Source: DATFRX01 sp035630615
Lineage (GTDB): Bacteria > Actinomycetota > Actinomycetes > Propionibacteriales > Nocardioidaceae
NCBI GenBank assembly: GCA_035630615.1
Contig: DASQKI010000014.1
Coordinates: forward strand, 1 to 56,350
Direction: 5' to 3'
DNA: 56,350 bases
The notes under the pieces were generated by a model, which did not search any database, was not told the origin of the DNA, and was given only the letters and a program-made list of their open reading frames with translations. Each line of letters begins with the position of its first letter. Position 1 is the first letter of the stretch. Of the stretch, positions 14,166 through 22,725 are shown piece after piece. The translations under genes were made by a program, and so were the position numbers.

Positions 14166-16886
14166 TTACTCCGCGAGGCGCCGCGTCCGGGCTTGCTGGT
14201 ACTCACATCCGAGATCCCCGAAGGTCTGAGCGAGACGCGTCAACGGGGACCGGTCGCCGGCCTCGATGGCGGCCGCGCGGTCGACGATGGCGGTCGCGAC
14301 CGCGTTGTCTCGCGCCGCCAGCCGGCCGCGATCGATCCGTTCCGGCGCGTCGGTACGGGAGCCCATGACCGCCGCCTCGGCCCACAGGGCGGCGTACCAC
14401 GGCTTCCACATGCAGGGGGTGAACCGGCCCCAGACGACCGGGTCGTCGAGGTCCGCGGAGAGCCGCTCGACGGCTGCCGCCGGGTCGCCGCGATCGAGTG
14501 CGAGCAACGCGTCAAACGTCGGCGCCCAGCCGGTCAGGCAGCTGGCGAGTCGGTCGGGCTCTATGCCCAGGTCGACGGTGATGCTCAGCCACTCGGTTCG
14601 CCGGTCGTCGTCTCCGAGGATGCCGTGCACCATCGCGATCGCGTACGCCGAGCCGGCGAGGCCGCCGACGATCGGCCGCCCCGCCCGCTCCCAGGCACGG
14701 CGGAACCGCTCGCCGTCGCGGACCACCGCCTCGAAGCGACCGGCGAGCGCCTCGACCTTGAGTCTTCGCGACACGGCGAGGTGGTCTTGGTCGCGGTAGA
14801 TGGACAGCCGCGCCAGCGCGTCGGCGTAGGTCCCCGCGGCGGTCAAGTCACCGGTCGCCAGGTGGGTCTCCGACGCCATCAGGTAGCAGTCGGTCAGCTC
14901 GAAGCCGGTCGTCGCGTCGAGCCTCACCGAGGCCAACAGGTCGGCCCGACGGTCGACGACCCGCGTCGCCTCGCCGAGGTCGTCGAACCCGATCAGCATC
15001 GCGACGACCTGGTCGAGGGCTCGGCTCTCCATGACCACGTCTCCCGCGTCACGGGCGAGCGCGACGCCGCGACGCGCGTGGGCGAGATCGGTCTCGTCGT
15101 CGAGGAGCCGAGCGCCGGAGGTCGCGGCCGCGATCGCAGCCTCGGGTCGGGCGGAGCCGTCGGACAGTCGCTCGGCCTCGGCGAGCGTCGCAGCCGTCGC
15201 ATCCTCGGTCGGGAGGTCGGCGATGATCCCTTGCAGGGTGTCGACGAAGATCGTCCACATCGCCAGGTCGCGAGCTGCGCCGGGTCGGTCCCCGTCGGAT
15301 GCTGCGATGTCGGCCGCCTCGCGCAGCAGCCGCAGCGTGTCGTTGCCCACCCATCGACATGCCGCGGCACCGGCGGCCATTCGGAGGTTGCGTACTCGGT
15401 CGGCCGGTGCGACGGCGACCGCCGCGGCCTGCTCGTACCGTCGCTGTGCCTCGGTCGGCCGTCCGCGGCGGAAGAGCAATCCGGCGAGGTCGGCGCCGAG
15501 GGTCGCGGTGTCGGCCGGTCGGCTCGCATCGGCGGCGACCCACGCCAAGGCGGCCCGGAGATCGTCGACGACGTCGTCGAACGCTGCGCACCAGTCGTCG
15601 TCCGGATCGTCCGCGGCCAGTCGTGCCAGCCGGCCATGGCACCAGGCCTCGTGGCGCGCCCGGACTTCGCTCAGATCGCCGGCCGATGCGAGCTGCTCGA
15701 CGGCGTACTGCCGAATCGACTCGAGTACGCGATAACGCGTCGGCTCGCCCAGCTCGACGACGAGCAGACTGGCATCGGCCACCCGCGCCAATCGATCCGC
15801 GACGCCGGCGCGGGTCGACTCCGGGGCGGCCACCGCGCAGGCAGCGTCGAGATCGAACCACGACGCGAAGACGGACACGCCGTGGAGCAGGGTCCGCTCG
15901 TCCGCGTTCAGAAGCTCGTCGCTCCAGGCGATCGCCTCTCGAAGGGAGCGGTGTCGGTCCGCGACTCGAGCGCCTCCGGCGAGCACCCGCATCCGTTCAT
16001 CGAGTCCCGCTTCGAGCCCGTCCAGGCCGAGAGTGGGATAGCGCGCCGCGGCGAGCTCGATCGCCAGCGCGATCCCGTCCAGATCCCGGCACAGATCGGC
16101 CACGCGTACGGTGCTCGTCGGCACCGTCGATCCTGCCGCGGTGACCCGGGCCTCGAAGAGAGCCACCGCGTCGCCGCCGTCGTCGGTGACTGACAGTCCG
16201 GGGACGTGGAAGAGCCGCTCGTACGGCACGAGCAGCCGCGTTCGGCTCGTCGTCAGTACGGTGAGCCGCGGACACTCACCGAGCAGCCGTTCGACGCAGT
16301 CCCGTACGCCGTCGAGGACGTGCTCGCAGTTGTCCAAGACCAGCAGAGTGTCGCGCTCCCGCAGCGCCGTCAGGACCGCCGACTCGACGGAGCCGCCTCG
16401 ACTCTCGGGTACACCGACGGCCTCGGCGACGGCGGCCACGACCATGGTCGGGTCGACAACCTGGACCAGATCGACGAAGCACGCTCCGTCGTCGCGCGTC
16501 GGAGCGACGTCGGCAGCGACGCTCAATGCCAGCCGGGTCTTGCCGACGCCGGCGGGGCCGAGCACCGTCACCATTCGGTGGACTGCCAGGGCATCGGAGA
16601 GGTCGGCGCGTTCGGCCACCCGACCGACGAACGGCGACACCGGCGTCGGCAAGCCGCGTCGAGCCGACTTCGACGTGCCGGTCGACTCGGCATGGCGGGC
16701 GAGGCTGCGGCGGTCGGTCAGGTCCAGTTTGCGCAAGAGCGACGAGATGTGGCTTTCGACCGTACGGATGGAGATGAACAACCGCTCGGCGATCTGCGCG
16801 TTGGTGAGATGGCCGGCGACGAGCGCCATCACCTCGGCCTCGCGTGCCGTGATGTCCGCGCCCATCCCCGAGCTCGCGCTCGCCAC
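14166..16886 (-). CDS. Large LuxR-type regulator with STAND/NB-ARC-like ATPase
   Basis: A 906-residue regulator. Residues 10-65 are a LuxR/GerE helix-turn-helix (LTNAQIAERLFISIRTVESH, SSLLRKL). Residues 80-340 form an AfsR/NB-ARC-like ATPase with SPFVGRVAERADL, Walker A GPAGVGKTRL, Walker B TLLVLDNCEHVLD, TTSRTRLL and GIALAIELAAAR. The rest is helical, TPR-like. In many large LuxR ATPases the DNA-binding domain is C-terminal; here it is N-terminal. GTG 16886 starts the protein. It is divergent from the OsmC/FAD-monooxygenase pair and is the obvious candidate to bind the repeated operators at 16953 and 18839. It probably acts as an ATP-dependent switch; the signal is unknown. Confidence 0.88.
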   Translation of the reverse strand: MASASSGMGADITAREAEVMALVAGHLTNAQIAERLFISIRTVESHISSLLRKLDLTDRRSLARHAESTGTSKSARRGLPTPVSPFVGRVAERADLSDALAVHRMVTVLGPAGVGKTRLALSVAADVAPTRDDGACFVDLVQVVDPTMVVAAVAEAVGVPESRGGSVESAVLTALRERDTLLVLDNCEHVLDGVRDCVERLLGECPRLTVLTTSRTRLLVPYERLFHVPGLSVTDDGGDAVALFEARVTAAGSTVPTSTVRVADLCRDLDGIALAIELAAARYPTLGLDGLEAGLDERMRVLAGGARVADRHRSLREAIAWSDELLNADERTLLHGVSVFASWFDLDAACAVAAPESTRAGVADRLARVADASLLVVELGEPTRYRVLESIRQYAVEQLASAGDLSEVRARHEAWCHGRLARLAADDPDDDWCAAFDDVVDDLRAALAWVAADASRPADTATLGADLAGLLFRRGRPTEAQRRYEQAAAVAVAPADRVRNLRMAAGAAACRWVGNDTLRLLREAADIAASDGDRPGAARDLAMWTIFVDTLQGIIADLPTEDATAATLAEAERLSDGSARPEAAIAAATSGARLLDDETDLAHARRGVALARDAGDVVMESRALDQVVAMLIGFDDLGEATRVVDRRADLLASVRLDATTGFELTDCYLMASETHLATGDLTAAGTYADALARLSIYRDQDHLAVSRRLKVEALAGRFEAVVRDGERFRRAWERAGRPIVGGLAGSAYAIAMVHGILGDDDRRTEWLSITVDLGIEPDRLASCLTGWAPTFDALLALDRGDPAAAVERLSADLDDPVVWGRFTPCMWKPWYAALWAEAAVMGSRTDAPERIDRGRLAARDNAVATAIVDRAAAIEAGDRSPLTRLAQTFGDLGCEYQQARTRRLAE

Positions 16887-16952
16887 CCGCCAAGTCTCAG
16901 CGGGTCGTCCCCAACCGACCAGGGTCTAAGGCCCCTCGGCACGCGGAGGCGA

Positions 16953-16976
16953 ATCCGTGGCCACCACGGATGTGCC
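16953..16976 (+). promoter_or_regulatory. Inverted-repeat operator upstream of the OsmC gene (copy 1)
   Basis: ATCCGTGG and CCACGGAT form a perfect 8-bp inverted repeat with a 3-base centre (16953-16971), followed by GTGCC. The core ATCCGTG-N5-CACGGAT plus GTGCC recurs once more at 18839. It lies in the divergent region between the LuxR-type regulator and osmC. Its size and symmetry suit a dimeric helix-turn-helix protein. Confidence 0.6.
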
Positions 16977-17039
16977 CGACGCCGAAGGCAAGGACGCTCG
17001 ACGGAGGACACCAACCCCGTCACTCACAAGGAGAATCCC

Positions 17040-17606
17040 ATGACGCTCATGTCCGACCGAGCCAACCCCAACGGTGTCGACGTCGAGACCCTGTTCGCGA
17101 CGATCGACGCGGTGCAGGGCGACCCCGAGATCGCGAAGTTTCAGTTCCGCGCGAGCAACCGGTGGGTCAGTGGCACGCACAGTCAGTCGCGGATCCATGG
17201 TTTCCACGGTGCGAAGCAGGAGCTGACGCACGCGGAGCCCTGGGCCTTCGACGCCGACCATCCGGCCGTGCTTGTCGGCAAGGACGCCGCCCCCACGCCC
17301 GTCGAGTTCCTGCTGCACGCGCTCGCTGCCTGCCTGACCGCTGGCATCGCCAACATCGCCGCCGCTCGCGGCGTGAACCTGGCCGAGGTCACCTCGACTG
17401 TCGAAGGCGACATCGACCTGCTCGGCATCCTCGGCCTCGACGAAGAGGTCCGCAACGGCTACCGGCAGATCCGGGTCAGCTTCGTCCTTCGTGGCGACGA
17501 CCCCGACAAGCTGCGCCAGGTCGTCGAGCAGTCGCGAACCCGCTCGGCCGTGTTCGACGTCCTGACCAACGGCGTACCCGTGTCGATCGATGTCGACGCG
17601 GGCTGA
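17040..17606 (+). CDS. OsmC family protein
   Basis: A 188-residue OsmC/Ohr-fold protein. Visible family features are AVLVGKDAAPTPVEFLLHAL with the reactive cysteine region ALAACLTAG, and the C-terminal LRQVVEQSRTRSAVFDVLTN. OsmC proteins reduce organic hydroperoxides with thiols; here only one of the two usual cysteines is evident, so peroxidase activity is uncertain and it may act as a carrier or thiol-dependent partner. AAGGAG six bases upstream supports ATG 17040; a start three codons later (MSDRANPN) is possible. Its 3' end nearly meets the FAD monooxygenase gene, indicating an operon under the operator at 16953. Confidence 0.85.
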   Translation: MTLMSDRANPNGVDVETLFATIDAVQGDPEIAKFQFRASNRWVSGTHSQSRIHGFHGAKQELTHAEPWAFDADHPAVLVGKDAAPTPVEFLLHALAACLTAGIANIAAARGVNLAEVTSTVEGDIDLLGILGLDEEVRNGYRQIRVSFVLRGDDPDKLRQVVEQSRTRSAVFDVLTNGVPVSIDVDAG

Positions 17607-17619
17607 CGGAGACGACCAG

Positions 17620-18792
17620 ATGCGCAACCAGAAACCCGCGGAGGCGGCGTATGACGTCGTGGTCGTCGGCGGGCGGGCAGCGGGCGCGGCAACCGCGCTG
17701 CTGCTCGCCCGCCGGGGGCTGGACGTCCTGCTCGTCGACCGTCAACGCCACGGCATTGACACGCTCTCGACCCACGCTCTGATGCGTGGCGGGGTGCTGC
17801 AGCTGTCTCGCTGGGGACTGCTCGACGAGGTCATCGCCGCCGGTACGCCCGCGATCCGGCATACGACATTTCGCTACGCCCACGACGTCGTGCCGATCGC
17901 CATCAAGCCGGGCAACGGCGTCGATGCCCTGTTCGCGCCACGCCGTACGGTGCTGGACGCGATCCTCGTCGACGCGGCGCGGGCCGCTGGCGCCGACGTC
18001 CGGTTCGGGATCGCCGTCGCCGATGTCGAGCGCGATGACCGCGGCGCGGTGACCGGCGTCGTCGGTCGGGCTCGAGACGGCAGCACCTTCCAGGCTCGAG
18101 CTCGCGTCGTCGTCGGTGCGGACGGGATCTATTCCACGATCGCGGACCGCGTTGGCGCCCCGTACGACAAGGTCGGTCCGGTCGGTAGCGCCTGCACGTA
18201 CGGCTACTGGACCGGTCTGGCGGCCGACGGCTACGAGTGGAACTTCCGTCCCGATGCCACGTCCGGAGTCATCCCGACGAATGACGGCCAGACGTGCGTG
18301 TTCGCCGCGGCCACACCGGAGCGGATCGGTCGCGGCGGGATGCCCGTGTTGGGCGAGATCCTCGCTGAGTCGGCGCCCGATCTGATCCCACGGCTCGCCG
18401 CCGCCCGACCGCCGGACAGGCTGCTGACCTTCAAGGGACGGCCGAGCCACCTCCGCAGGTCGTGGGGTCCCGGCTGGGCACTGGTCGGCGACTCCGGCTA
18501 CTTCAAGGACCCACTCACCTCGCACGGGATCACCGATGCGCTTCGAGACGCGGAGCTACTCGCGCGCGCCGTCGCCGACGTGCTGATCCACGATGCCGAC
18601 GAGCGAGACGCTCTCGCGGGCTACCAGGCCACTCGGGACGCGCTGGCCGACCAGATGTTCGGCGTCGCGGCCGAGATCGGCCGACACCGCTGGACGAACG
18701 AAGAGATCCCACTCCTCTTGCTGCGACTCAGCGGCGCCGCACAGGACGGTCTCGAGACCATCGCGACGTTCGACGCCCCGGTAGCGGCCTAA
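17620..18792 (+). CDS. FAD-dependent monooxygenase / geranylgeranyl-reductase-like oxidoreductase
   Basis: A 390-residue group A flavoprotein. The N-terminal Rossmann motif is VVVGGRAAGAATALLLARRG, with LLVDRQRHG as the acidic end of the second strand. The middle DG motif is VVGADGIYSTIADRVGAP, and the second FAD motif is ALVGDSGYFKDPLTSHGITD. Such enzymes use NAD(P)H and O2 to hydroxylate, or reduce, small aromatic or isoprenoid substrates. ATG 17620 with GGAG seven bases upstream is preferred; ATG 17590 would overlap osmC. Cotranscription with osmC under the LuxR-type regulator suggests that handling of a reactive or toxic compound is the shared task; the compound is unknown. Confidence 0.82.
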   Translation: MRNQKPAEAAYDVVVVGGRAAGAATALLLARRGLDVLLVDRQRHGIDTLSTHALMRGGVLQLSRWGLLDEVIAAGTPAIRHTTFRYAHDVVPIAIKPGNGVDALFAPRRTVLDAILVDAARAAGADVRFGIAVADVERDDRGAVTGVVGRARDGSTFQARARVVVGADGIYSTIADRVGAPYDKVGPVGSACTYGYWTGLAADGYEWNFRPDATSGVIPTNDGQTCVFAAATPERIGRGGMPVLGEILAESAPDLIPRLAAARPPDRLLTFKGRPSHLRRSWGPGWALVGDSGYFKDPLTSHGITDALRDAELLARAVADVLIHDADERDALAGYQATRDALADQMFGVAAEIGRHRWTNEEIPLLLLRLSGAAQDGLETIATFDAPVAA

Positions 18793-18838
18793 CAACCCCA
18801 GCGTGGCGGTGGGCGGGCCGGTGGTCGTTCAGTGGCGG

Positions 18839-18862
18839 ATCCGTGGTGAGCACGGATGTGCC
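18839..18862 (+). promoter_or_regulatory. Inverted-repeat operator upstream of the 72-residue protein gene (copy 2)
   Basis: ATCCGTG-N5-CACGGAT (18839-18857) followed by GTGCC repeats copy 1 almost base for base; only the five central bases differ. A TAGATA box (18884-18889) lies 26 bases downstream and AAGGAG precedes the ATG at 18915. The second site marks this small gene as a separate member of the same regulon. Confidence 0.6.
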
Positions 18863-18914
18863 GCAGGTCGCTTCGGGCGACCGTAGATACACGACCTAGT
18901 TCAAGGAGAACATC

Positions 18915-19133
18915 ATGAATTCCCAGATTGACCGTATCGCTGCGCTACACCAGGCCGAGATGCGCGCGAACGCAGCGCACCGGCGCCTGATCCGTACCGT
19001 TCAGGCCAACCCCGAGCGAGCCACCTCACGTCGCTGGCGAGGCTGGCGTCGGAAAACCGCAGCCAATGTCCAGCCGGTGCCCACGTTCGAGCAGCTCGAC
19101 GCGAGGCCGGTGGCGTCCGGTCTCGGTGCCTGA
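18915..19133 (+). CDS. Small basic hypothetical protein (72 residues)
   Basis: No named family recognised. The protein starts MNSQIDRIAALHQAEMRANA, continues with an arginine-rich amphipathic stretch (HRRLIRTVQANPERATSRRW and RGWRRK) and ends in VPTFEQLDARPVASGLGA. There is no signal peptide or membrane segment. CAAGGAGAACATC in front of ATG 18915 is nearly identical to the ribosome site of osmC. It has its own copy of the operator used by osmC, so it is likely coexpressed with the OsmC/monooxygenase pair. The basic helix could bind nucleic acid or a membrane; that is a guess. Confidence 0.65.
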   Translation: MNSQIDRIAALHQAEMRANAAHRRLIRTVQANPERATSRRWRGWRRKTAANVQPVPTFEQLDARPVASGLGA

Positions 19134-19179
19134 GGAGCGCCGGCCGGTGGTAGACCGTGTCGCGATGACCCAGGCGACC

Positions 19180-21360
19180 TCAGCAGCTCGTAAGGATGAC
19201 GAGTCGCTGGGTTGCTCGGGTCATTGCGACATAGCGGTCGACCGCTCCCTCGACGCCCTCGCCGAACTCATCTGGATCGATGAGGACGACCAGGTCGAAC
19301 TCGAGACCTTTCGACAACTCGGGAGTCAGCGACCGGACGCGGGACGAATCCCGGAACCTGCCATCCTCGAGGCCCTTCGCGCTGATGACGCATGCGATCC
19401 CGTCGGCATGATCGGCGAGCCATGCGTCGACGATCGAACCCAAGTCCGACACGGATCCGTGGACAACGGGGACGCCGTTGCTGCGGATCGAGGTCGGGAC
19501 GTTGGCGTCCGGGAGTACGGCCCGGATGATCGGCTCGGCCTCGGCCATCACCTCTTCCGGCGTCCGGTAGTTGATGCGGAGGATCGCCAGGCTGGCGTTG
19601 TCGAGCCCGAGGCGCTCGAGCCGTTCCTGCCACGACTCCCTGAACCCGTGCCTGGCCTGGGCACGGTCGCCGACGATGGTGAAGCTCCGGGACGGGCAGC
19701 GGAGCAGCAACATCTGCCACTCTGCGTCGGTCAGCTCCTGAGCCTCGTCGACGACGATGTGCGCGAACGGGCCGGCGAGCAGGTCCGGGTCGGTGCTGAG
19801 CAGTGCCGTCTCGTCGACCAGGACGTCCTCGAGGTCCTGGCCACGCAGCATCGACATCACCTTCATTTCGGAGTCGTCGGTCGCGATCAGGTGGTCGACC
19901 ACGCTGCTCATCTGCTCGCGCTCGGCGGCGACGGCCGCCTCGTGTCGACGCCGACGGCGTGATGCCTCCGGGTCGCCGAGCCGTTGCCGTGCCGCGTCGA
20001 GGAGCGGCAGGTCGGACACCGTCCAGGCGTCCGCGTCCTCGCGCTGGAGCTGCCGAACCTCGTCGGCGTCGAGCCAGGGAGCGCACATCCGCAGGTAGGC
20101 GGGCACCGACCACAGGTCCCCGACGAGGTCGGTCGGTTCGATCAGCGGCCACGCCCGGTTGAACGCCGTGGCCAGCTCCTTGTTCTGCCGGAGCGACTTG
20201 CGCACCAGGTCAGCCGAGAGGTCGTCGTCTTCGTACTGGTCGTCGTGCTTGTCCGTCAGGATCGTGACCAGCTCGTCCCAGACCTGGTCTCGCGCGTCGT
20301 TGTGGGGAGTACCGGGGTCCGGCGACCTGAACGCCTCCGCCCATTCGTCGGCACTGAGCCAGACGTCGGACCAGTGGGTCTCGACCACCATCCCTTTCGT
20401 TGGTGGCTCTTCGTAGAGCCTGGCGGCGGGCTCAATCGCCTTCACCATGTCCGCGGACGATTTCAAGCGGGCCACGTCGGGGTCGGTCTCGATGGTCGCT
20501 TCAGCGCCCTCGGGGAGGAGGTCCCGCAGCGTGCAGGTCTGCACGCCCTCTTCCCCGAGGCTGGGGAGGACGTCGGAGACGTAGGCCAGGTACGGCTGGT
20601 GCGGACCGACGAAGAGCACGCCGCCCCGGCGGTGACCGAGGCGTGGGTCGGAGTACAGGAGGTAAGCGGTGCGGTGCAGGGCGACCACGGTCTTTCCCGT
20701 ACCCGGACCGCCGTCGACGACGAGCGCGCCCCGGGAACCCGCGCGGATGATCGCGTCCTGATCGGCCTGGATCGTGCCGAGCACGTCTCGCATCCGGGGC
20801 GAGCGGCTGCTGCCCAGGCTGGCGATGAAGGCCGACTGGTCGTCGAGGGCGGCGGCGTGTCCGTCGAACCCGGCCGCGGTGAACACCTCGTCCCAGTAGT
20901 CGCTGATGCGGCCACGGGTCCAGCGATACCTGCGGCGGCTCGCCAGGCCCATCGGGTTGGCGTGGGTGGCTCCGAAGAACGGCTCGGCGGCCGGAGAGCG
21001 CCAGTCGACCAGGAGCCGGCGACCCGCGCTGTCCGTCAGGCCCAGCCGCCCGACGTACACCGGTTCGGGGTCGTCTGCGCTAACCATGTGTCCGAGGCAC
21101 AGGTCGAGGCCGAACCGGCGCAGGGTCCGCAGGCGAGCGGTCAGCCGGTGGACCTCCTGGTCTCGGTCCAGCGCCTCCTGCCCGGTGCCGCCGGGTGCCC
21201 GGCGTGCGGCTTCGAGACGGTGGGACAGGTCGGCGATCGACTGCTCGAGGCTCTCCTCGATCGCCGCGAAGTGCTGTTCGTCGCGAGCGATCAGCGTCGG
21301 CTCGGCCTTCGATGTGAGGTTGTCGGGAAGGTCAAAAGCGCTGGTGGTCGTCGGGTTCAC
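19180..21360 (-). CDS. helR: RNA polymerase recycling motor ATPase HelR
   Basis: A 726-residue HelD/UvrD-like superfamily 1 ATPase. An N-terminal coiled coil (FAAIEESLEQSIADLSHRLE) is followed by MVSADDPEPVYVGRLGL, Walker A DGGPGTGKTVVALHRTAYLL, motif II IVVDEAQELTDAEWQML, motif III TIVGDRAQARH and the C-terminal motifs AKGLEFDLVVL-like SKGLEFDLVVLIDP and YVAMTRATQRLVIL. HelR proteins release RNA polymerase and protect it from rifamycins. The upstream region carries a rifamycin-associated element, which strongly supports HelR over generic HelD. GTG 21360 with GGGAG five bases upstream is preferred to TTG 21408. No rifamycin-inactivating enzyme (Arr, Rph, Rox) is next to it. Confidence 0.88.
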   Translation of the reverse strand: MNPTTTSAFDLPDNLTSKAEPTLIARDEQHFAAIEESLEQSIADLSHRLEAARRAPGGTGQEALDRDQEVHRLTARLRTLRRFGLDLCLGHMVSADDPEPVYVGRLGLTDSAGRRLLVDWRSPAAEPFFGATHANPMGLASRRRYRWTRGRISDYWDEVFTAAGFDGHAAALDDQSAFIASLGSSRSPRMRDVLGTIQADQDAIIRAGSRGALVVDGGPGTGKTVVALHRTAYLLYSDPRLGHRRGGVLFVGPHQPYLAYVSDVLPSLGEEGVQTCTLRDLLPEGAEATIETDPDVARLKSSADMVKAIEPAARLYEEPPTKGMVVETHWSDVWLSADEWAEAFRSPDPGTPHNDARDQVWDELVTILTDKHDDQYEDDDLSADLVRKSLRQNKELATAFNRAWPLIEPTDLVGDLWSVPAYLRMCAPWLDADEVRQLQREDADAWTVSDLPLLDAARQRLGDPEASRRRRRHEAAVAAEREQMSSVVDHLIATDDSEMKVMSMLRGQDLEDVLVDETALLSTDPDLLAGPFAHIVVDEAQELTDAEWQMLLLRCPSRSFTIVGDRAQARHGFRESWQERLERLGLDNASLAILRINYRTPEEVMAEAEPIIRAVLPDANVPTSIRSNGVPVVHGSVSDLGSIVDAWLADHADGIACVISAKGLEDGRFRDSSRVRSLTPELSKGLEFDLVVLIDPDEFGEGVEGAVDRYVAMTRATQRLVILTSC

Positions 21361-21451
21361 GTCAGCTCCCCGTACGTCGACAACAACACACGCATTTCGT
21401 ACCCCCAAGATTCCGTAGGTTTGGCCTCGGCCGGCAATTCTGGGGCACGAC

Positions 21452-21486
21452 GGGGGCCTTGCCGCAAGCCCCCCGGTGCGCTATAA
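21452..21486 (-). promoter_or_regulatory. Rifamycin-associated element (RAE) with -10 box, promoter of helR
   Basis: On the minus strand 21474-21452 reads GGGGGGCTTGC G GCAAG followed by GCCCCC, which contains the published RAE core GGGGCTTGCGGCAAGG. A -10-like TTATAG lies at 21486-21481, six bases upstream, so transcription would begin at the edge of the element and the RAE would be the first sequence transcribed. RAEs accompany rifamycin-inducible resistance genes in actinomycetes; helR here should therefore be induced by rifamycins. Confidence 0.85.
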
Positions 21487-21495
21487 GTTAGAAGT

Positions 21496-21521
21496 GGCAG
21501 GGAGAGGAAATCCTCCCTGCC
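21496..21521. terminator. Hairpin terminator between the hydrolase gene and helR
   Basis: A perfect 9-bp stem, GGCAGGGAG (21496-21504) and CTCCCTGCC (21513-21521), with an 8-base loop. It lies between the end of the alpha/beta hydrolase gene (21589, minus) and the helR promoter, so it would stop hydrolase transcripts from entering helR. No U-run follows on the minus strand, which is usual in high-GC actinobacteria. Confidence 0.55.
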
Positions 21522-21588
21522 TTTGGTTTGCCCGCAGCTGTGGACCGACACTCCCTCGCCAAGCGAAGACGCTTAGCGGGACGGCTGG

Positions 21589-22542
21589 TCAGCTCGTTGG
21601 CGCGAGAAAACGTTGAAGGGCCGCGGTCCGTTCGGCCAGGAAGCGCTGTGAGACAGCGGCGTGCGGCGCGAAGAGGTCGAACCCATGCATCGCGCCGGGG
21701 TAGACGTGCAGCTCGGTCGGGACGCCGGCAGCGATCAGCCGTCGCGCGTAGTCGAGGTCTTCGTCGACGAAGAGGTCGAGCCCCGCGGCCGCGATCCAAG
21801 TCCGAGGCAGGCCACCGAGATTTGCCGCCCGTGCCGGTGCGGCGTACGGCGGGACGTCGTCACCTGGCGTTTCGCGGAGGTACGCCTGCCAGGCGATCCG
21901 ATTTGAGGCGCGGTTCCAGACGAGCGGATGGTCGACGTCGGCGGAGTCGGGTCGTTGCCGATCGTCGAGCATCGGGCAGATCAAGATTTGCCCGCCGAGA
22001 TCAACCCTCTGCTCGTCGCGATTCCGGAGAGCGAGGCCGGCCGCGAGCCCACCGCCGGAGCTGGCGCCGCCGACGACGATCCGGGTGGGGTCGATGCCTA
22101 GCTCGGCGGCGTGGTCATGTACCCAGTACAGCCCGGCCAGGCTGTCGTCGAGGGAGGCGGGATACGGAGCCTCTGGTGACCAGCGCAAGTCGACGGACAC
22201 GCAGATCGCGCCGGTGACTTCGACGATCTCGCACAAGAGCCGGTCGTCCTGGCCGAGTTCGCCCATGACGTGGCCGCCGCCATGCATCCAATACAGCACC
22301 GCAACGCTGTCTCGGCGGACCTCCGGAGTGTAGATGCGGAGTCGCACGTCGGCGTCGTCGTGCAGCCCGGGAACGGTCCGATCTGCCCACGAGACGGCCG
22401 ACGGCGGTGTCCACCGGGCCCGAGCCTTCGCGGCGAGCTCTCGATGCTCGGCGCGGGCCGCCGCGAGATCGGTCAGATCGAGCCGCGGGATCGTCGGAAG
22501 GACGGCTGCGAGCTCCGGATCCAGCCGGTCGACAAAGTCCAC
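21589..22542 (-). CDS. Alpha/beta hydrolase, hormone-sensitive-lipase type esterase
   Basis: A 317-residue esterase of the HSL (family IV) group. The oxyanion-hole motif is LYWMHGGGHVMGELGQDD, the nucleophile elbow GGASSGGGLAAGLALR, the acid is in LDLFVDEDLDYARRL, and the histidine in GAMHGFDLF; the catalytic Ser-Asp-His triad is complete. These cytosolic enzymes hydrolyse short-chain esters or lactones. GTG 22542 has GGAG six bases upstream and is preferred to ATG 22572. It is divergent from the BBE-type oxidase gene; the physiological substrate cannot be deduced. Confidence 0.85.
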   Translation of the reverse strand: MDFVDRLDPELAAVLPTIPRLDLTDLAAARAEHRELAAKARARWTPPSAVSWADRTVPGLHDDADVRLRIYTPEVRRDSVAVLYWMHGGGHVMGELGQDDRLLCEIVEVTGAICVSVDLRWSPEAPYPASLDDSLAGLYWVHDHAAELGIDPTRIVVGGASSGGGLAAGLALRNRDEQRVDLGGQILICPMLDDRQRPDSADVDHPLVWNRASNRIAWQAYLRETPGDDVPPYAAPARAANLGGLPRTWIAAAGLDLFVDEDLDYARRLIAAGVPTELHVYPGAMHGFDLFAPHAAVSQRFLAERTAALQRFLAPTS

Positions 22543-22725
22543 GAGAGTCTCCGCCCGTCGGTTCGGCCGCACGCCATGCGATCAAATCCTTGACGATGAG
22601 CTTAGGCGATTCGGGGCGGTGAGCATGCCGCCGAAGCGAGCTGAGCCTTAATCGCTGGGACATTGTCGGCGGCACGTCGTACGATCGCGGCTTCGATCGC
22701 ACGCATGACTTCCGCGGGAGACCAC

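Noticed and set aside
14193..16193. 666-codon plus-strand open frame
   Set aside because: Shadow of the LuxR-type ATPase gene on the other strand; high-GC codon bias creates long antisense frames.
17620..18792. FAD monooxygenase as a rifampicin monooxygenase (Rox) partner of helR
   Set aside because: Its sequence does not resemble Rox at the N-terminus, it is shorter, and it is controlled from a different operator without an RAE.
21452..21474. GGGG...CCCC palindrome as a terminator hairpin
   Set aside because: It matches the rifamycin-associated element and follows a -10 box in front of helR; a separate hairpin at 21496-21521 is the likelier terminator.
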